Shown: positions 7,856-16,381, numbered from the stretch's first letter. The stretch: DNA of 32,563 nucleotides from an uncultured Lachnospiraceae bacterium (GCA_910585715.1 CAJUEX010000039.1:1-32563), one strand, 5' to 3'. Notes: generated from the letters alone by a model not told the origin. Numbers and translations: made by a program.

Positions 7856-10168
7856 ATGGAAGAACTGAAAAGAATGCCGTCAGTAGCATTGAGAGGATTG
7901 ACTATTTTTCCGGATATGATAATACATTTTGACTTAAGCAGAGATAAGTCGAAGTCTGCCATTGAGCAGGCCATGATAGATGACCAGATGGTTTTTCTGG
8001 TGACGCAGAAGGATCCGGAGGCACAGGAAAGCAGCTTTGAGACGGTCTACCATGTAGGATGCACGGCAAAAATTAAACAGGTAATGAAAATGCCGGGACA
8101 GATTGTGCGTGTATTGGTAGAAGGGATGGAAAGAGGCGGCTTAAAAGCTTTTTTTGAAAAAGGAGATTACCTTGAAGCAGAATTTGAGCCTCTCATGGAG
8201 GAAGATTATCCGGATTATGAAGTAAAGGAAGCAATGCTGCGCAGGATAAAGGAATTATTTGAAGAGTATTCTTCCTATTACAAGAAGAATGGAAAAAGTA
8301 TTTTAGAGCATTTGGATTACATGAGGGATTTGGGCAGGACATTGGATCAGATTGCCATGAATGCCCCTTTTTCATATGATAAGAAACAGCAGATTTTAGA
8401 AGCTTTGTCCCTGATAAAGCGTTATGAAACTCTCGCAGCTTTATTAGAGCAGGAAATTGAAATTGCAAAAATCAAAACCCGGCTGGCAGCAGGAATACGG
8501 GAACAGGTAGAGAAAAATCAGAAGAATTATATTTTGAGAGAACAGTTGAATTATATTAAGGGCGAGCTTGGGGAAAAAGCGGATACTGATTCAGAAGCAG
8601 AACAATTCCGCAGTCAGTTGAAGAAGCTGAAGGCTTCTAAGGAAGTAAAAGAAAAGATTGAGAAGGAAATCAAGCGGTTTGAAAATGTGGCGGGAAGCAG
8701 CTCGGAAAGTGTAGTGGAAAGAAGCTACATAGAAACTTTGCTGGAAATGCCATGGGATAAGATGTCAAAAGACAGTCTGGATTTAGAGCAGGCAGAAAAG
8801 ATATTGAATGAGGACCATTACGGGCTTGAAAAAGTAAAGGAACGGATTTTGGAATTTTTAGCAGTGCGTGCGCTGACGAAAAAAGGTGTGAGTCCTATTA
8901 TCTGTCTGGCAGGCCCTCCGGGAACAGGAAAGACTTCCATTGCAAAAAGCATGGCAAGGGCGCTGAACAAGAAATATGTGCGCATCAGTCTGGGAGGCAT
9001 TCATGATGAGGCGGAAATCAGAGGCCACAGAAAGACTTATGTGGGAGCCATGCCCGGCAGGATTGCCATGGGATTAAAGGAAGCAGGAGTGAAAAATCCT
9101 TTAATGCTGTTAGATGAAATTGATAAAATCAGCAGAGATTATAAGGGAGATACTTCAGCGGCGCTGTTAGAAGTACTGGACGGAGAGCAGAATAAAAAAT
9201 TCCGTGACCATTATATAGAGCTTCCCATGGATTTATCGGAGGTTTTGTTTATTACTACTGCAAATGATTTGTCGGAGGTAAAAGGCCCTCTCAGGGACCG
9301 GATGGAAATTATTCAGGTTACCAGTTATACCTCCAATGAAAAATTTCACATAGCAAAAGAGCATCTTGTGAAAAAACAGAAAAAGAAAAATGGTATTCCG
9401 GAAAAGCAGTTAAATATTACGGATAAGGCTATTAAGGACATAATTGCGCTGTATACAAGAGAGGCAGGAGTCAGAGAGCTGGAAAGAAAGCTGGGAGCCA
9501 TATGCAGAAAATCAGCAAGGGCAATCCTTAAGGATAGAAAAGCAGTTGTGAAGGTAACAAGCAGCAATCTGGAAACGTATCTGGGAAAGCCCGGATATTC
9601 AAAAGATAAAATCAATGGAAAAGATGAGGTGGGCATTGTAAGGGGCCTTGCATGGACAAGCGTGGGCGGTGATACATTGGAAATAGAAGTGAATGTCATG
9701 GCAGGAAAAGGTAAGCTTGAGCTTACGGGGCAGCTTGGGGACGTGATGAAGGAATCCGCTAAAGCCGGGCTTAGTTATATTCGCTCCGTCAGCGGAGAAT
9801 ACCGGATTCCGGATGATTTTTTTGATAACCATGATTTTCATATCCACATCCCGGAGGGAGCGGTGCCAAAGGATGGACCCAGTGCCGGCATTACAATGGC
9901 TTTGGCCATGCTGTCCGCCATAACCGGACGGAAAGTAAGAAGGGATGTGGCAATGACCGGTGAAATAACCTTGCGGGGAAGAGTGCTTCCGATTGGCGGG
10001 CTGAAGGAAAAAATTCTGGCGGCAAAGGAAGCAGGCATTAAAACTGTTTTTGTGCCTAAGCAAAATGAAAAGGACATAGAAGAAATTTCAAAGGAAATTA
10101 AGAGCGGGCTGGAAATTCTGTTCATAGAACATATGGAAGAGATGATAGAAACGGCATTTGCAGAATAG
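7856..10168 (+). CDS. lon: ATP-dependent Lon protease
   Basis: The 770-residue protein has the full LonA layout: an N-terminal substrate-binding domain (MPSVALRGLTIFPDMI), a helical linker, a AAA+ module with Walker A GPPGTGKT (353-360) and Walker B LMLLDEIDK, then the protease domain. The catalytic dyad is Ser676 in PKDGPSAG and Lys717 in GGLKEK. It degrades misfolded and short-lived regulatory proteins in the cytoplasm. An AGGAG lies upstream of the ATG at 7856. It ends 9 nt before ysxC, so the two are clearly in one operon. No lesions were seen. Confidence 0.98.
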   Translation: MEELKRMPSVALRGLTIFPDMIIHFDLSRDKSKSAIEQAMIDDQMVFLVTQKDPEAQESSFETVYHVGCTAKIKQVMKMPGQIVRVLVEGMERGGLKAFFEKGDYLEAEFEPLMEEDYPDYEVKEAMLRRIKELFEEYSSYYKKNGKSILEHLDYMRDLGRTLDQIAMNAPFSYDKKQQILEALSLIKRYETLAALLEQEIEIAKIKTRLAAGIREQVEKNQKNYILREQLNYIKGELGEKADTDSEAEQFRSQLKKLKASKEVKEKIEKEIKRFENVAGSSSESVVERSYIETLLEMPWDKMSKDSLDLEQAEKILNEDHYGLEKVKERILEFLAVRALTKKGVSPIICLAGPPGTGKTSIAKSMARALNKKYVRISLGGIHDEAEIRGHRKTYVGAMPGRIAMGLKEAGVKNPLMLLDEIDKISRDYKGDTSAALLEVLDGEQNKKFRDHYIELPMDLSEVLFITTANDLSEVKGPLRDRMEIIQVTSYTSNEKFHIAKEHLVKKQKKKNGIPEKQLNITDKAIKDIIALYTREAGVRELERKLGAICRKSARAILKDRKAVVKVTSSNLETYLGKPGYSKDKINGKDEVGIVRGLAWTSVGGDTLEIEVNVMAGKGKLELTGQLGDVMKESAKAGLSYIRSVSGEYRIPDDFFDNHDFHIHIPEGAVPKDGPSAGITMALAMLSAITGRKVRRDVAMTGEITLRGRVLPIGGLKEKILAAKEAGIKTVFVPKQNEKDIEEISKEIKSGLEILFIEHMEEMIETAFAE

Positions 10169-10177
10169 GAGAAAAAA

Positions 10178-10765
10178 ATGATTATTAAAAGCGTAAATCT
10201 GGAAACCGTATGCGGCATTACAAGTACCATTCCCCAAAATACCAGACCGGAAATTGCATTTGCCGGAAAAAGCAATGTGGGAAAGTCCTCATTGATCAAT
10301 GCTCTTATGAACCGGAAATCTTATGCGAGAACTTCTGCACAGCCGGGAAAGACCCAGACTATTAATTATTATAACATCAATGAGGAACTATATTTTGTAG
10401 ACCTTCCCGGATACGGATATGCTAAAGTTTCTCAGGAGGTAAAGGCAAAATGGGGTAAAATGGTAGAAAATTATTTGAAACGTTCAAAGACGCTGCAGGC
10501 AGTATTTCTGCTGATTGATATTCGCCATGAGCCTTCTGCCAATGACAGACAAATGTATGAGTGGATATTGGGCAATGGCTTTCACCCTGTTATAATTGCC
10601 ACAAAAGCAGATAAAATCAAACGCTCCCAGCTTCAAAAGCATATAAAGATGATAAGGACAGGGCTTGAAGTGGAAGCAGATACGGTTTTAATACCTTTTT
10701 CTGCCCAGTCAAAGCAGGGCAGGGAAGAAATTTATCAGTTAATTGAAGAGATGATTCGGCCTTAG
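10178..10765 (+). CDS. ysxC: Ribosome biogenesis GTP-binding protein YsxC/EngB
   Basis: The 195-residue small GTPase of the TrmE-Era-EngA-YihA group has G1 GKSNVGKSS (about 30-38), G3 DLPGYGYA (75-82) and G4 TKAD (142-145), and ends with the usual short basic helix region. It acts in late assembly of the large ribosomal subunit and is essential in Bacillus. The lon-ysxC linkage is widespread in Firmicutes and supports the call. GGAG precedes the ATG. Confidence 0.97.
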   Translation: MIIKSVNLETVCGITSTIPQNTRPEIAFAGKSNVGKSSLINALMNRKSYARTSAQPGKTQTINYYNINEELYFVDLPGYGYAKVSQEVKAKWGKMVENYLKRSKTLQAVFLLIDIRHEPSANDRQMYEWILGNGFHPVIIATKADKIKRSQLQKHIKMIRTGLEVEADTVLIPFSAQSKQGREEIYQLIEEMIRP

Positions 10766-10782
10766 AGGAAAGGGTGAATGGA

Positions 10783-12060
10783 ATGAGAGATGGATTATGG
10801 CATTATGGAAAAATCACATTAAATTTTCTGATTGCGCTTTTTGGGACTCTGATTGTTGTTTTGATAGTGCCAAGAGTGCTGCTGTTTTTCACTCCTTTTG
10901 TAATCGGATGGATCATTGCGTGGGTTTCCAATCCGTTAGTGGGATTTTTAGAAAAGAAAATCAAGATTAGGAGAAAGGCAGTTTCCGTTGCGCTGATTGT
11001 AATCGTTATTGTTCTGGTTTCTACAGTGCTGTATGGAAGCATTTCCTTTCTTGTCCATGAAATATCAGGTTTTCTGACCACATTGCCCAGCACATGGGAA
11101 ACGGTGGAGAAGACTTTTGTTGAAATGGGCGATAAGGCATCCAGGCTTTATGAAAATATGCCTTTGGAAATCAGACAGGGAATAGAAGAGTTTTTTAGCT
11201 CCATGAGCGCGGGAATAGGGAATATTATCAGCAGGCTTAGTGAGCCTACTGTGGATGCAGTGGGAAACTTTGCCAAAAATCTTCCTTCGGCAATTGTGAA
11301 TATTATCATCTGCCTTTTGTCTGCATATTTTTTCATAGCGGAAAGGGAAGGGGTAATTGCTTTTATTAAAAAGGCTACACCGGTATTTATCCTGAAAAAA
11401 TGGAACATTGTTTATGATAGTCTGGCAACTGCCGTGGGAGGATATGTAAAGGCACAGATAAAAATAGAGGCAAGAATTTATGTGATTTTGTTTATAGGGC
11501 TTTTGCTTATCAGAGTAAGATATTTTGCGTTGATAGCTTTGATAATAGCCTTAATCGATATTCTTCCTATTTTCGGAATGGGGGCAATCCTGATGCCCTG
11601 GGCAGTAATTGAACTGTTTCAGGGTCATTATTATACTGCTGTCGGACTTACTGTGCTATGGTGCATCGGAAATCTGGTAAGGCAGATCATACAGCCTAAG
11701 ATTGTAGGAGACTCCATGGGACTTGCCACTATACCCACCCTGTTCCTGATTTATATAGGATGGCGTATTGGCGGCGTTATGGGAATGATTATTGCTGTGC
11801 CTTTAGGAATGTTGTTTGTCAATCTGGTAAATGCAGGCGTATTTGATACAGTTGTGGAAAGCTTTAAGATACTGGAAAAGGATATTACTGCTTTTCGCAC
11901 ATATACAAAAAAGGACAGAGAATATTATAAACGTTATCTGGCAGGAGACCGTGAGGCGGAAAGAAGGATAGAAAGCCAGCTGGAAGAGAAAGAGACCGCA
12001 GGAAGCAGCCGGAAAGAGGAATTGGAAACGAAATGGGACGAAAAGGAAAGCAGGAGGTGA
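10783..12060 (+). CDS. AI-2E family transporter-like membrane protein
   Basis: About 425 residues with seven or more hydrophobic segments in the AI-2E/YtvI (UPF0118) pattern: an N-terminal pair of helices (FLIALFGTLIVVLIVPRVL), a soluble middle part, then the conserved late block around IALIDILPIFGMGAI and QIIQPKIVGDSMGL. Relatives include sodium/proton antiporters, exporters and the sporulation protein YtvI; the substrate here is unknown. The C-terminal 60 residues are highly charged (Glu/Lys/Arg), an unusual cytoplasmic tail. A GTG at 10774 is an alternative start with a GAGG 5 nt upstream; I prefer the ATG at 10783. It lies 17 nt downstream of ysxC and 5 nt upstream of the dehydrogenase gene. 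Confidence 0.87.
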   Translation: MRDGLWHYGKITLNFLIALFGTLIVVLIVPRVLLFFTPFVIGWIIAWVSNPLVGFLEKKIKIRRKAVSVALIVIVIVLVSTVLYGSISFLVHEISGFLTTLPSTWETVEKTFVEMGDKASRLYENMPLEIRQGIEEFFSSMSAGIGNIISRLSEPTVDAVGNFAKNLPSAIVNIIICLLSAYFFIAEREGVIAFIKKATPVFILKKWNIVYDSLATAVGGYVKAQIKIEARIYVILFIGLLLIRVRYFALIALIIALIDILPIFGMGAILMPWAVIELFQGHYYTAVGLTVLWCIGNLVRQIIQPKIVGDSMGLATIPTLFLIYIGWRIGGVMGMIIAVPLGMLFVNLVNAGVFDTVVESFKILEKDITAFRTYTKKDREYYKRYLAGDREAERRIESQLEEKETAGSSRKEELETKWDEKESRR

Positions 12061-12065
12061 GCGGG

Positions 12066-13052
12066 ATGCAGGTAACTGTATTTAGCTGCAGGGATTTTGA
12101 TGAAAAGGAACTGTTTTTAGAATATGGAAAGGAACTGGGACTGGATTTGGTGCTATGCAGGGAAGCTCCGTCTTTGGAAAATGTGGATTTGGTAAAGGGA
12201 AGTCAGTGTGTGGATATTCTTACCACAAAAATTGACAGAAGTCTTGCAAAAGCCTTTAAGGACAATGGAACAGAGTATTTAATTACCAGGACCATAGGAT
12301 ATGACCATATAGATGTAAAGGCATGCAGGGAATATGGGATAAGGGTAGGGAATGCCCCCTATGGCCCCAATGGGGTGGCAGATTATACGGTTATGTTAAT
12401 TCTTATGAGCATCCGGAAGGCGAAACGAATTATAGAGCGCACAAATATTCAGGATTATACTCTTGCAGGAAATCTTGGAAGGGAGCTGAAGGATTTAACG
12501 GTGGGTATTATCGGAACCGGGCGGATTGGAAGAACGGTAATTCAAAATCTTTCCGGTTTTGGCTGCAAGCTGCTGGCATATGATTTGTATCAGACAGATT
12601 CCGTAAAGGAGAAAGCAGAGTATGTTTCTCTGGAGGAAATCTGGAAGGAAGCGGATGTGATTTCCCTTCATACCCCATTGACGGAAAGCAGCTTCCATAT
12701 GATTAATCAGGAAACCATTTTGAAAATGAAGCCGGGAGTGGTTTTGATTAATACTGCCAGAGGAGCATTGATTGATTCGGAAGCTTTGATACGGGCAATC
12801 GAGGAGAAAAGAGTGGGGGCGGCAGGGCTTGATGTGGTAGAGGATGAATTCGGACTCTATTATTATGACCGAAAGTCAGACGTGCTGACCAATAGGGAGC
12901 TGGCCCTTCTTAGAAGCTTTCCAAACGTTACAGTTACCCATCACATGGCATTTTATACGGATAACTGTGTACGGACTGTTGTGGAGGATTCTTTAAGGAG
13001 CTGTAAATGTTTTATGGAGGGCAAGGAGAATCCCTGGGAGATAACATCTTGA
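12066..13052 (+). CDS. D-isomer specific 2-hydroxyacid dehydrogenase (D-lactate dehydrogenase-like)
   Basis: The 328-residue NAD-dependent enzyme has the Rossmann motif GIIGTGRIG (148-156), the substrate-binding Arg232 in NTARG, the Glu of the VVEDE segment (259 or 261) and the catalytic His in THHMAF (292/293). The Y-D-H-I-D motif near residue 80 and the overall layout match D-lactate dehydrogenase (LdhA/VanH group), which reduces pyruvate to D-lactate. The ATG at 12066 has a perfect AGGAGG at 12052-12057, 8 nt upstream, inside the end of the previous gene. Its stop overlaps the truA start. A link to D-Ala-D-Lac resistance is not supported, because no VanA-type ligase is present. Confidence 0.9.
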   Translation: MQVTVFSCRDFDEKELFLEYGKELGLDLVLCREAPSLENVDLVKGSQCVDILTTKIDRSLAKAFKDNGTEYLITRTIGYDHIDVKACREYGIRVGNAPYGPNGVADYTVMLILMSIRKAKRIIERTNIQDYTLAGNLGRELKDLTVGIIGTGRIGRTVIQNLSGFGCKLLAYDLYQTDSVKEKAEYVSLEEIWKEADVISLHTPLTESSFHMINQETILKMKPGVVLINTARGALIDSEALIRAIEEKRVGAAGLDVVEDEFGLYYYDRKSDVLTNRELALLRSFPNVTVTHHMAFYTDNCVRTVVEDSLRSCKCFMEGKENPWEITS

Positions 13053-13795
13053 AAAATTATAAAATGATTGTCCAATATGAGGGGACAAGATATAAAGGAT
13101 GGCAGAGGCAGGATACTACAAGTCATACCATACAGGGAAAACTGGAGCAGATTTTTTCCAAACTGGAAGGACGTAGGGTGGAAGTGACGGGCTCCGGCAG
13201 AACAGATGCAGGCGTCCATGCTTTGGGCCAGGTAGCAAATGTACACTTAATGACTGACATGTCAGAAAAACAGCTGATGGATTATGTAAATCGGTATCTG
13301 CCGGAAGATATTGCAGTTACATCAATGACAGAAGTGTCAGAACGATTTCACAGCCGCTTGAATGCCAAAAGGAAGGTATATTTGTATCGTATAAGGAATA
13401 CGGAAATACGGGATGTTTTTCAGAGAAGATATGTATATCCTTTCCCGGATAAGCTGAATCTATCGGCAATGAAAAGGGCGGCAAAATATCTGGAAGGAAC
13501 TCACGATTTTCAGGCATTCAGTACAAAGAAGAAGATGAAAAAAAGTACAGTTAGAAAAATCTACCGTATAGAGATAACGGAAAAAGCCGGTGAAATCCGG
13601 TTTTTATATGAGGGGAACGGATTTTTATATCACATGGTCCGGATTATGACAGGCACGCTTTTGGAAATAGGAACAGGAAAAAGAGAGCCGGAAGACATTC
13701 TTGAGATTTTTGATATGGGAAAACGTGAAAATGCAGGAGAACTGGTGCCCGGATGTGGTCTGACACTGGTTCGTGTGGAATATGATGAAAAGTAA
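13049..13795 (+). CDS. truA: tRNA pseudouridine(38-40) synthase TruA
   Basis: The 248-residue protein has the catalytic Asp53 in SGRTDAGVHALGQ and the N-terminal MIVQYEGTRYKGWQ strand. It converts uridines 38-40 of the tRNA anticodon stem to pseudouridine. I chose a TTG start at 13049 because GGAG lies 8 nt upstream (13037-13040) and the family's conserved N-terminus (NYKMIVQYEG) begins right there. An ATG at 13007 would add 14 unrelated residues. The TTG overlaps the dehydrogenase stop as TTGA, indicating translational coupling. Confidence 0.95.
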   Translation: MKNYKMIVQYEGTRYKGWQRQDTTSHTIQGKLEQIFSKLEGRRVEVTGSGRTDAGVHALGQVANVHLMTDMSEKQLMDYVNRYLPEDIAVTSMTEVSERFHSRLNAKRKVYLYRIRNTEIRDVFQRRYVYPFPDKLNLSAMKRAAKYLEGTHDFQAFSTKKKMKKSTVRKIYRIEITEKAGEIRFLYEGNGFLYHMVRIMTGTLLEIGTGKREPEDILEIFDMGKRENAGELVPGCGLTLVRVEYDEK

Positions 13796-13828
13796 CCAGA
13801 AGTAAGAAAGAAGTCATTGAGGTATACC

Positions 13829-14299
13829 ATGAAAAGAAAGGTGTTAATTATTGGATTTATAGGTTATATCCTGCTGTTAGTCCGGTTGATTATTTTTAAA
13901 TATCCCGTTCCCATACTTCGGGGAATTATGGACGAGTGGGATGTGGATATGGTAAGGAGGGGGGTATACACAGCTAATCTTGTGCCTTTTAAAACAATAA
14001 AGATGTACATAAGGTATTATCATGATATTAACGGGTTTGATAATCTCTTTGGAAATATTCTGGCATTTGCCCCCTTTGGCGTATTTCTTCCTGCCATTTT
14101 TCCGAAAATGGGAAAGAGCTGGTATGTGCTCTTACATGCTTTCTGGCTTTCGCTTTGCATTGAACTGTTTCAGCTGATATCCCATTTTGGGGAGTTTGAT
14201 GTGGATGATGTATTGCTTAACTGTTTTGGCGCAGTGCTGGGCTATATTTTTTACCGGATATGCAGATGGCTGATTCCGGTCAGGAAGAACAGGAAATAA
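13829..14299 (+). CDS. VanZ-like family membrane protein
   Basis: The 156-residue protein has four hydrophobic segments and the VanZ core: NLVPFKTI near residue 47, the NILAFAPFGVFLP helix, then the LCIELFQL and DVDDVLLNCFGAVLGY blocks. VanZ relatives are associated with glycopeptide tolerance or cell-surface polymer functions, but most chromosomal copies have no defined role. GAGG lies 6 nt before the ATG at 13829; a TTG at 13817 is unlikely. It is the last gene of the forward housekeeping run, 33 nt after truA. Confidence 0.87.
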   Translation: MKRKVLIIGFIGYILLLVRLIIFKYPVPILRGIMDEWDVDMVRRGVYTANLVPFKTIKMYIRYYHDINGFDNLFGNILAFAPFGVFLPAIFPKMGKSWYVLLHAFWLSLCIELFQLISHFGEFDVDDVLLNCFGAVLGYIFYRICRWLIPVRKNRK

Positions 14300-14465
14300 G
14301 TCTTATCAGCATAGAAACAGATAATGATTTTGTTCTCACTTTTTTCCGGCAGCCGGTTTCGAATGCTGTGTGGAAGGGTTATGGGGCGAATTGTTATACA
14401 ACAGAGGAATTCACATAAAAAACACAATATGAACAACAATAAAACACAAATCACTTGTATATTAT

Positions 14466-14482
14466 AAACATATAATATGTTT
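14466..14482. promoter_or_regulatory. Perfect 17-bp AT-rich palindrome
   Basis: AAACATATAATATGTTT reads the same on both strands around a central A. It contains a TATAAT hexamer and overlaps the first ATG of the reading frame at 14477. It could be a regulator-bound promoter left over from the intact version of the damaged DUF5680 gene. DUF5680 is often attached to XRE-type DNA-binding domains, whose operators are commonly of this size. Confidence 0.4.
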
Positions 14483-14830
14483 CATATTATTTTCCTTTTA
14501 ATTTTGAGGCGGCGCCCTTCGGGGCGCTGTTCTCTGTTTGGGGCGGGAAATGGCGAAGAGGTTGTATGGCATAATCAAAATCCAATTTGGAGCATGAATT
14601 ATTTTGGGCGAATAACAGGGGATAATTTTTACATTGAATTTCTGAAAGAAGCATTATTCCATGTATCAGAGGATATGCCGTATCGTGGACCTGCAATTTA
14701 TGCAAAAGGCGATTATCATTATCACTGTAGAACAGAAGGGGAATTTATTTGGTATCAAGGTTATGAAGAGATATTTTGTGTAGATGAAAAAATATATGAG
14801 TGTTATTTTCATGGAGGAGCGATTAAATAG
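14477..14830 (+). pseudogene. N-terminally truncated DUF5680-domain gene
   Basis: The last 90 or so residues, from GEEVVWHNQNPIWSMNY (about 14552) to YECYFHGGAIK, match the second half of DUF5680 proteins as I know the family, including the hallmark EDMPYRGP and YQGYEEIFC. The first 20-25 codons (MFHIIFLLILRRRPSGRC) run through a GC-rich hairpin and do not look like family sequence. The N-terminal half, often with an XRE helix-turn-helix, is missing. No clear ribosome-binding site precedes the ATG at 14477. Its stop abuts the next gene's ATG, so the remnant still leads a two-gene unit. It could be a short expressed protein, but a decayed gene is more likely. Confidence 0.6.
14509..14530 (+). 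other. Very stable GC-rich hairpin with TTCG tetraloop
   Basis: GCGCCC (14512-14517) and GGGCGC (14522-14527) close a TTCG tetraloop, an exceptionally stable C(UUCG)G configuration; wobble pairs extend the stem outward. It stands out in an AT-rich background and lies just upstream of the truncated DUF5680 homology. It may be the end of the upstream transcript or the edge of an inserted or deleted segment. Confidence 0.5.
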
Positions 14831-15667
14831 ATGGAGATTATAGAAAAAATGATTGAAACAAAAGATTATTTGTCAAAATCAAAACTTCCTGCCAGTGACT
14901 ATGTAATAAATCCATACGTTGGATGTCCTCATGCATGTAAATACTGTTATGCCAGTTTTATGAAAAGATTTACGGGTCATGAGGAAGAATGGGGAAGTTT
15001 TATCGACATAAAAAAATGTGAAAAGCCAATCAATGTAAAAAGAATAGAGGGAAAGTCAATATTTATATCATCTGTTACAGATTGTTATAATGTATTTGAA
15101 AAAAAGCACAAGGTTACGAGAAAGATATTGGAACAGATTGTAGATTCAGACTGTGAAGTAACAATTTCAACAAAATCGGTTCTTGTTTTAAGGGATATAG
15201 ACTTATTAAGAAAGTTTAAAAATTTAAAAGTGGCAATTTCATTGAATACATTAGATGAAAGATTTCAAGAGAATATGGACAAAGCCAGTAAAATTCAAGA
15301 ACGTCTAAGAGCACTTAAAATTTTGCATGATGAAGGAATTTATACGGTTTTGTTTATGTCTCCAATTTTCCCTTATATTACAGAATGTGAGAGACTGATA
15401 GATATATCAAAAGACAGTGTTTGTGAATATTGGTTTGAAAATCTGAATCTTCGAGGAACATATAAAAAAGCAATATTAAACTATATTAAACAAAACTATC
15501 CTCAATTATTAGAGAAGTATAAACAAATATATATATATAAGGATTTTACATACTGGAAAAAGCTATCATATGCGTTGGATACATATTGTTCTGAAAGGGG
15601 AATACGGTATATAAATTATTTTTATCATGATGAACTTGTGAAAGAAAAATTAGGAAAGGGTAATTAA
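14831..15667 (+). CDS. SPL-family radical SAM protein
   Basis: The 278-residue protein has the radical SAM cluster motif CPHACKYCYA (CX3CX2C, residues 32-41) preceded by YVINPYVGC, the pattern of SplB-like and Rv2578c-like proteins. Later blocks ISTKSVLVLRDIDLL and VAISLNTLDE are the beta strands of the partial TIM barrel. It would cleave S-adenosylmethionine to start a radical reaction; true spore photoproduct lyases are longer, so DNA photoproduct repair is only one option. GGAGG at 14813-14817 lies 13 nt before the ATG, inside the DUF5680 remnant, implying coupling. Codon use is much more AT-rich than in the housekeeping genes, which suggests transfer. Confidence 0.85.
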   Translation: MEIIEKMIETKDYLSKSKLPASDYVINPYVGCPHACKYCYASFMKRFTGHEEEWGSFIDIKKCEKPINVKRIEGKSIFISSVTDCYNVFEKKHKVTRKILEQIVDSDCEVTISTKSVLVLRDIDLLRKFKNLKVAISLNTLDERFQENMDKASKIQERLRALKILHDEGIYTVLFMSPIFPYITECERLIDISKDSVCEYWFENLNLRGTYKKAILNYIKQNYPQLLEKYKQIYIYKDFTYWKKLSYALDTYCSERGIRYINYFYHDELVKEKLGKGN

Positions 15668-15826
15668 AATATCAAATAAAACATAAGGGAAACTTAATAG
15701 AACAATAAATGGGGATTTACAGTATTCTATAAATTGAATTTGCATTTCTACCAATGGTTGCGTAAATGTAAAGAACACTATATAGAAGATGATAGAGGTG
15801 TTTGATATTATTCAGATATCAAAACA

Positions 15827-15845
15827 AGGAGGTAAAAATGTAATG
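15827..15845 (+). promoter_or_regulatory. Ribosome-binding site followed by an overlapping start-stop mini-ORF
   Basis: AGGAGG (15827-15832) is followed 5 nt later by ATGTAATG. The first ATG (15838) is followed at once by TAA, and the last A of that stop is the first base of the true ATG (15843). A ribosome starting at 15838 would make only fMet and could re-start at 15843. Such start-stop elements can stall or tune initiation; here it may set low expression of the XRE regulator. Confidence 0.5.
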
Positions 15846-16301
15846 AATTTTTCAGAAAAACTGTTAACATTACGGAAAGCAAAAAATCTAACACAAGAAC
15901 AACTTGCTGAAAAACTTGATGTTTCAAGGCAGTCTATTTCAAAATGGGAAAGTGGACAGGCAACTCCGGAACTGGAAAAAATAACAGCATTAAGCGTGAT
16001 TTTTGATGTTACAACTGATTACCTGCTTAAGACATCAGAAATTGATGATTTATCAGTGAAAACCGAAATGCTGGAAAAACAGCAGCAGATTATGCTTATT
16101 CGTGAACAAAAACAGCAACAAATCTTAGGATGTATCCTGTATTCCATTGCAATATATTTGGTATTTTTTGCACTATATTTCATTGGGCATTTTCATTTTT
16201 GGGAGTGGGTATCAAATCCGTCTGTTTTTTTTGCAGGATTTCTTATAGCTACTGCTATTATAATTTTTATATGTGCTAAAAAACTTAGCAAAAGGTCTTA
16301 A
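15843..16301 (+). CDS. XRE-family regulator with C-terminal membrane anchor
   Basis: The 152-residue protein has a Cro/CI-type helix-turn-helix at residues 5-60 (LTQEQLAEKLDVSRQSISKW, then a typical TPELEKI). A Gln-rich coiled linker (EKQQQIMLIREQKQQQ) leads to two hydrophobic segments (ILGCILYSIAIYLVFFALYFI and the FFAGFLIATAIIIFI region) and a basic tail. It probably binds DNA while anchored in the membrane. I preferred 15843 over an upstream start at 15789, because AGGAGG lies 10 nt before it and the domain begins there. It follows the radical SAM gene after 175 nt of AT-rich sequence. A structurally similar regulator is encoded at 17110-17622. Confidence 0.88.
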   Translation: MNFSEKLLTLRKAKNLTQEQLAEKLDVSRQSISKWESGQATPELEKITALSVIFDVTTDYLLKTSEIDDLSVKTEMLEKQQQIMLIREQKQQQILGCILYSIAIYLVFFALYFIGHFHFWEWVSNPSVFFAGFLIATAIIIFICAKKLSKRS

Positions 16302-16331
16302 TTAAATATGTTGAAGTGAAGGTTTTTGAAA

Positions 16332-16364
16332 AGATATCTGAAAAACGTGCCGGCACAGATATCT
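16332..16364. repeat. Nested palindromes between two XRE units
   Basis: AGATATCTG (16332-16340) and CAGATATCT (16356-16364) are perfect 9-bp inverted arms. Between them lies GTGCCGGCAC (16347-16356), itself a perfect 10-bp palindrome. The arms also contain AGATATCT, which is self-complementary. It lies 31 nt after the XRE stop codon and just before a terminator. It may be a regulator operator or the scar of a mobile segment. Confidence 0.5.
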
Positions 16365-16381
16365 ATAAAACTTTTGCATAG

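Noticed and set aside
9599..10299. Two minus-strand frames of over 150 codons opposite lon and ysxC
   Set aside because: Both lie antisense to unmistakable housekeeping genes and show no start signals or recognisable motifs.
12066..14299. Vancomycin-resistance cluster (D-lactate dehydrogenase plus VanZ-like protein)
   Set aside because: No D-Ala-D-Lac ligase, VanX dipeptidase or VanRS regulator is present, and truA lies between the two genes; ordinary chromosomal paralogues are more likely.
14300..14465. Small gene between the VanZ gene and the DUF5680 remnant
   Set aside because: No frame with a start signal or reasonable length; the region is AT-rich spacer apart from short palindromes.
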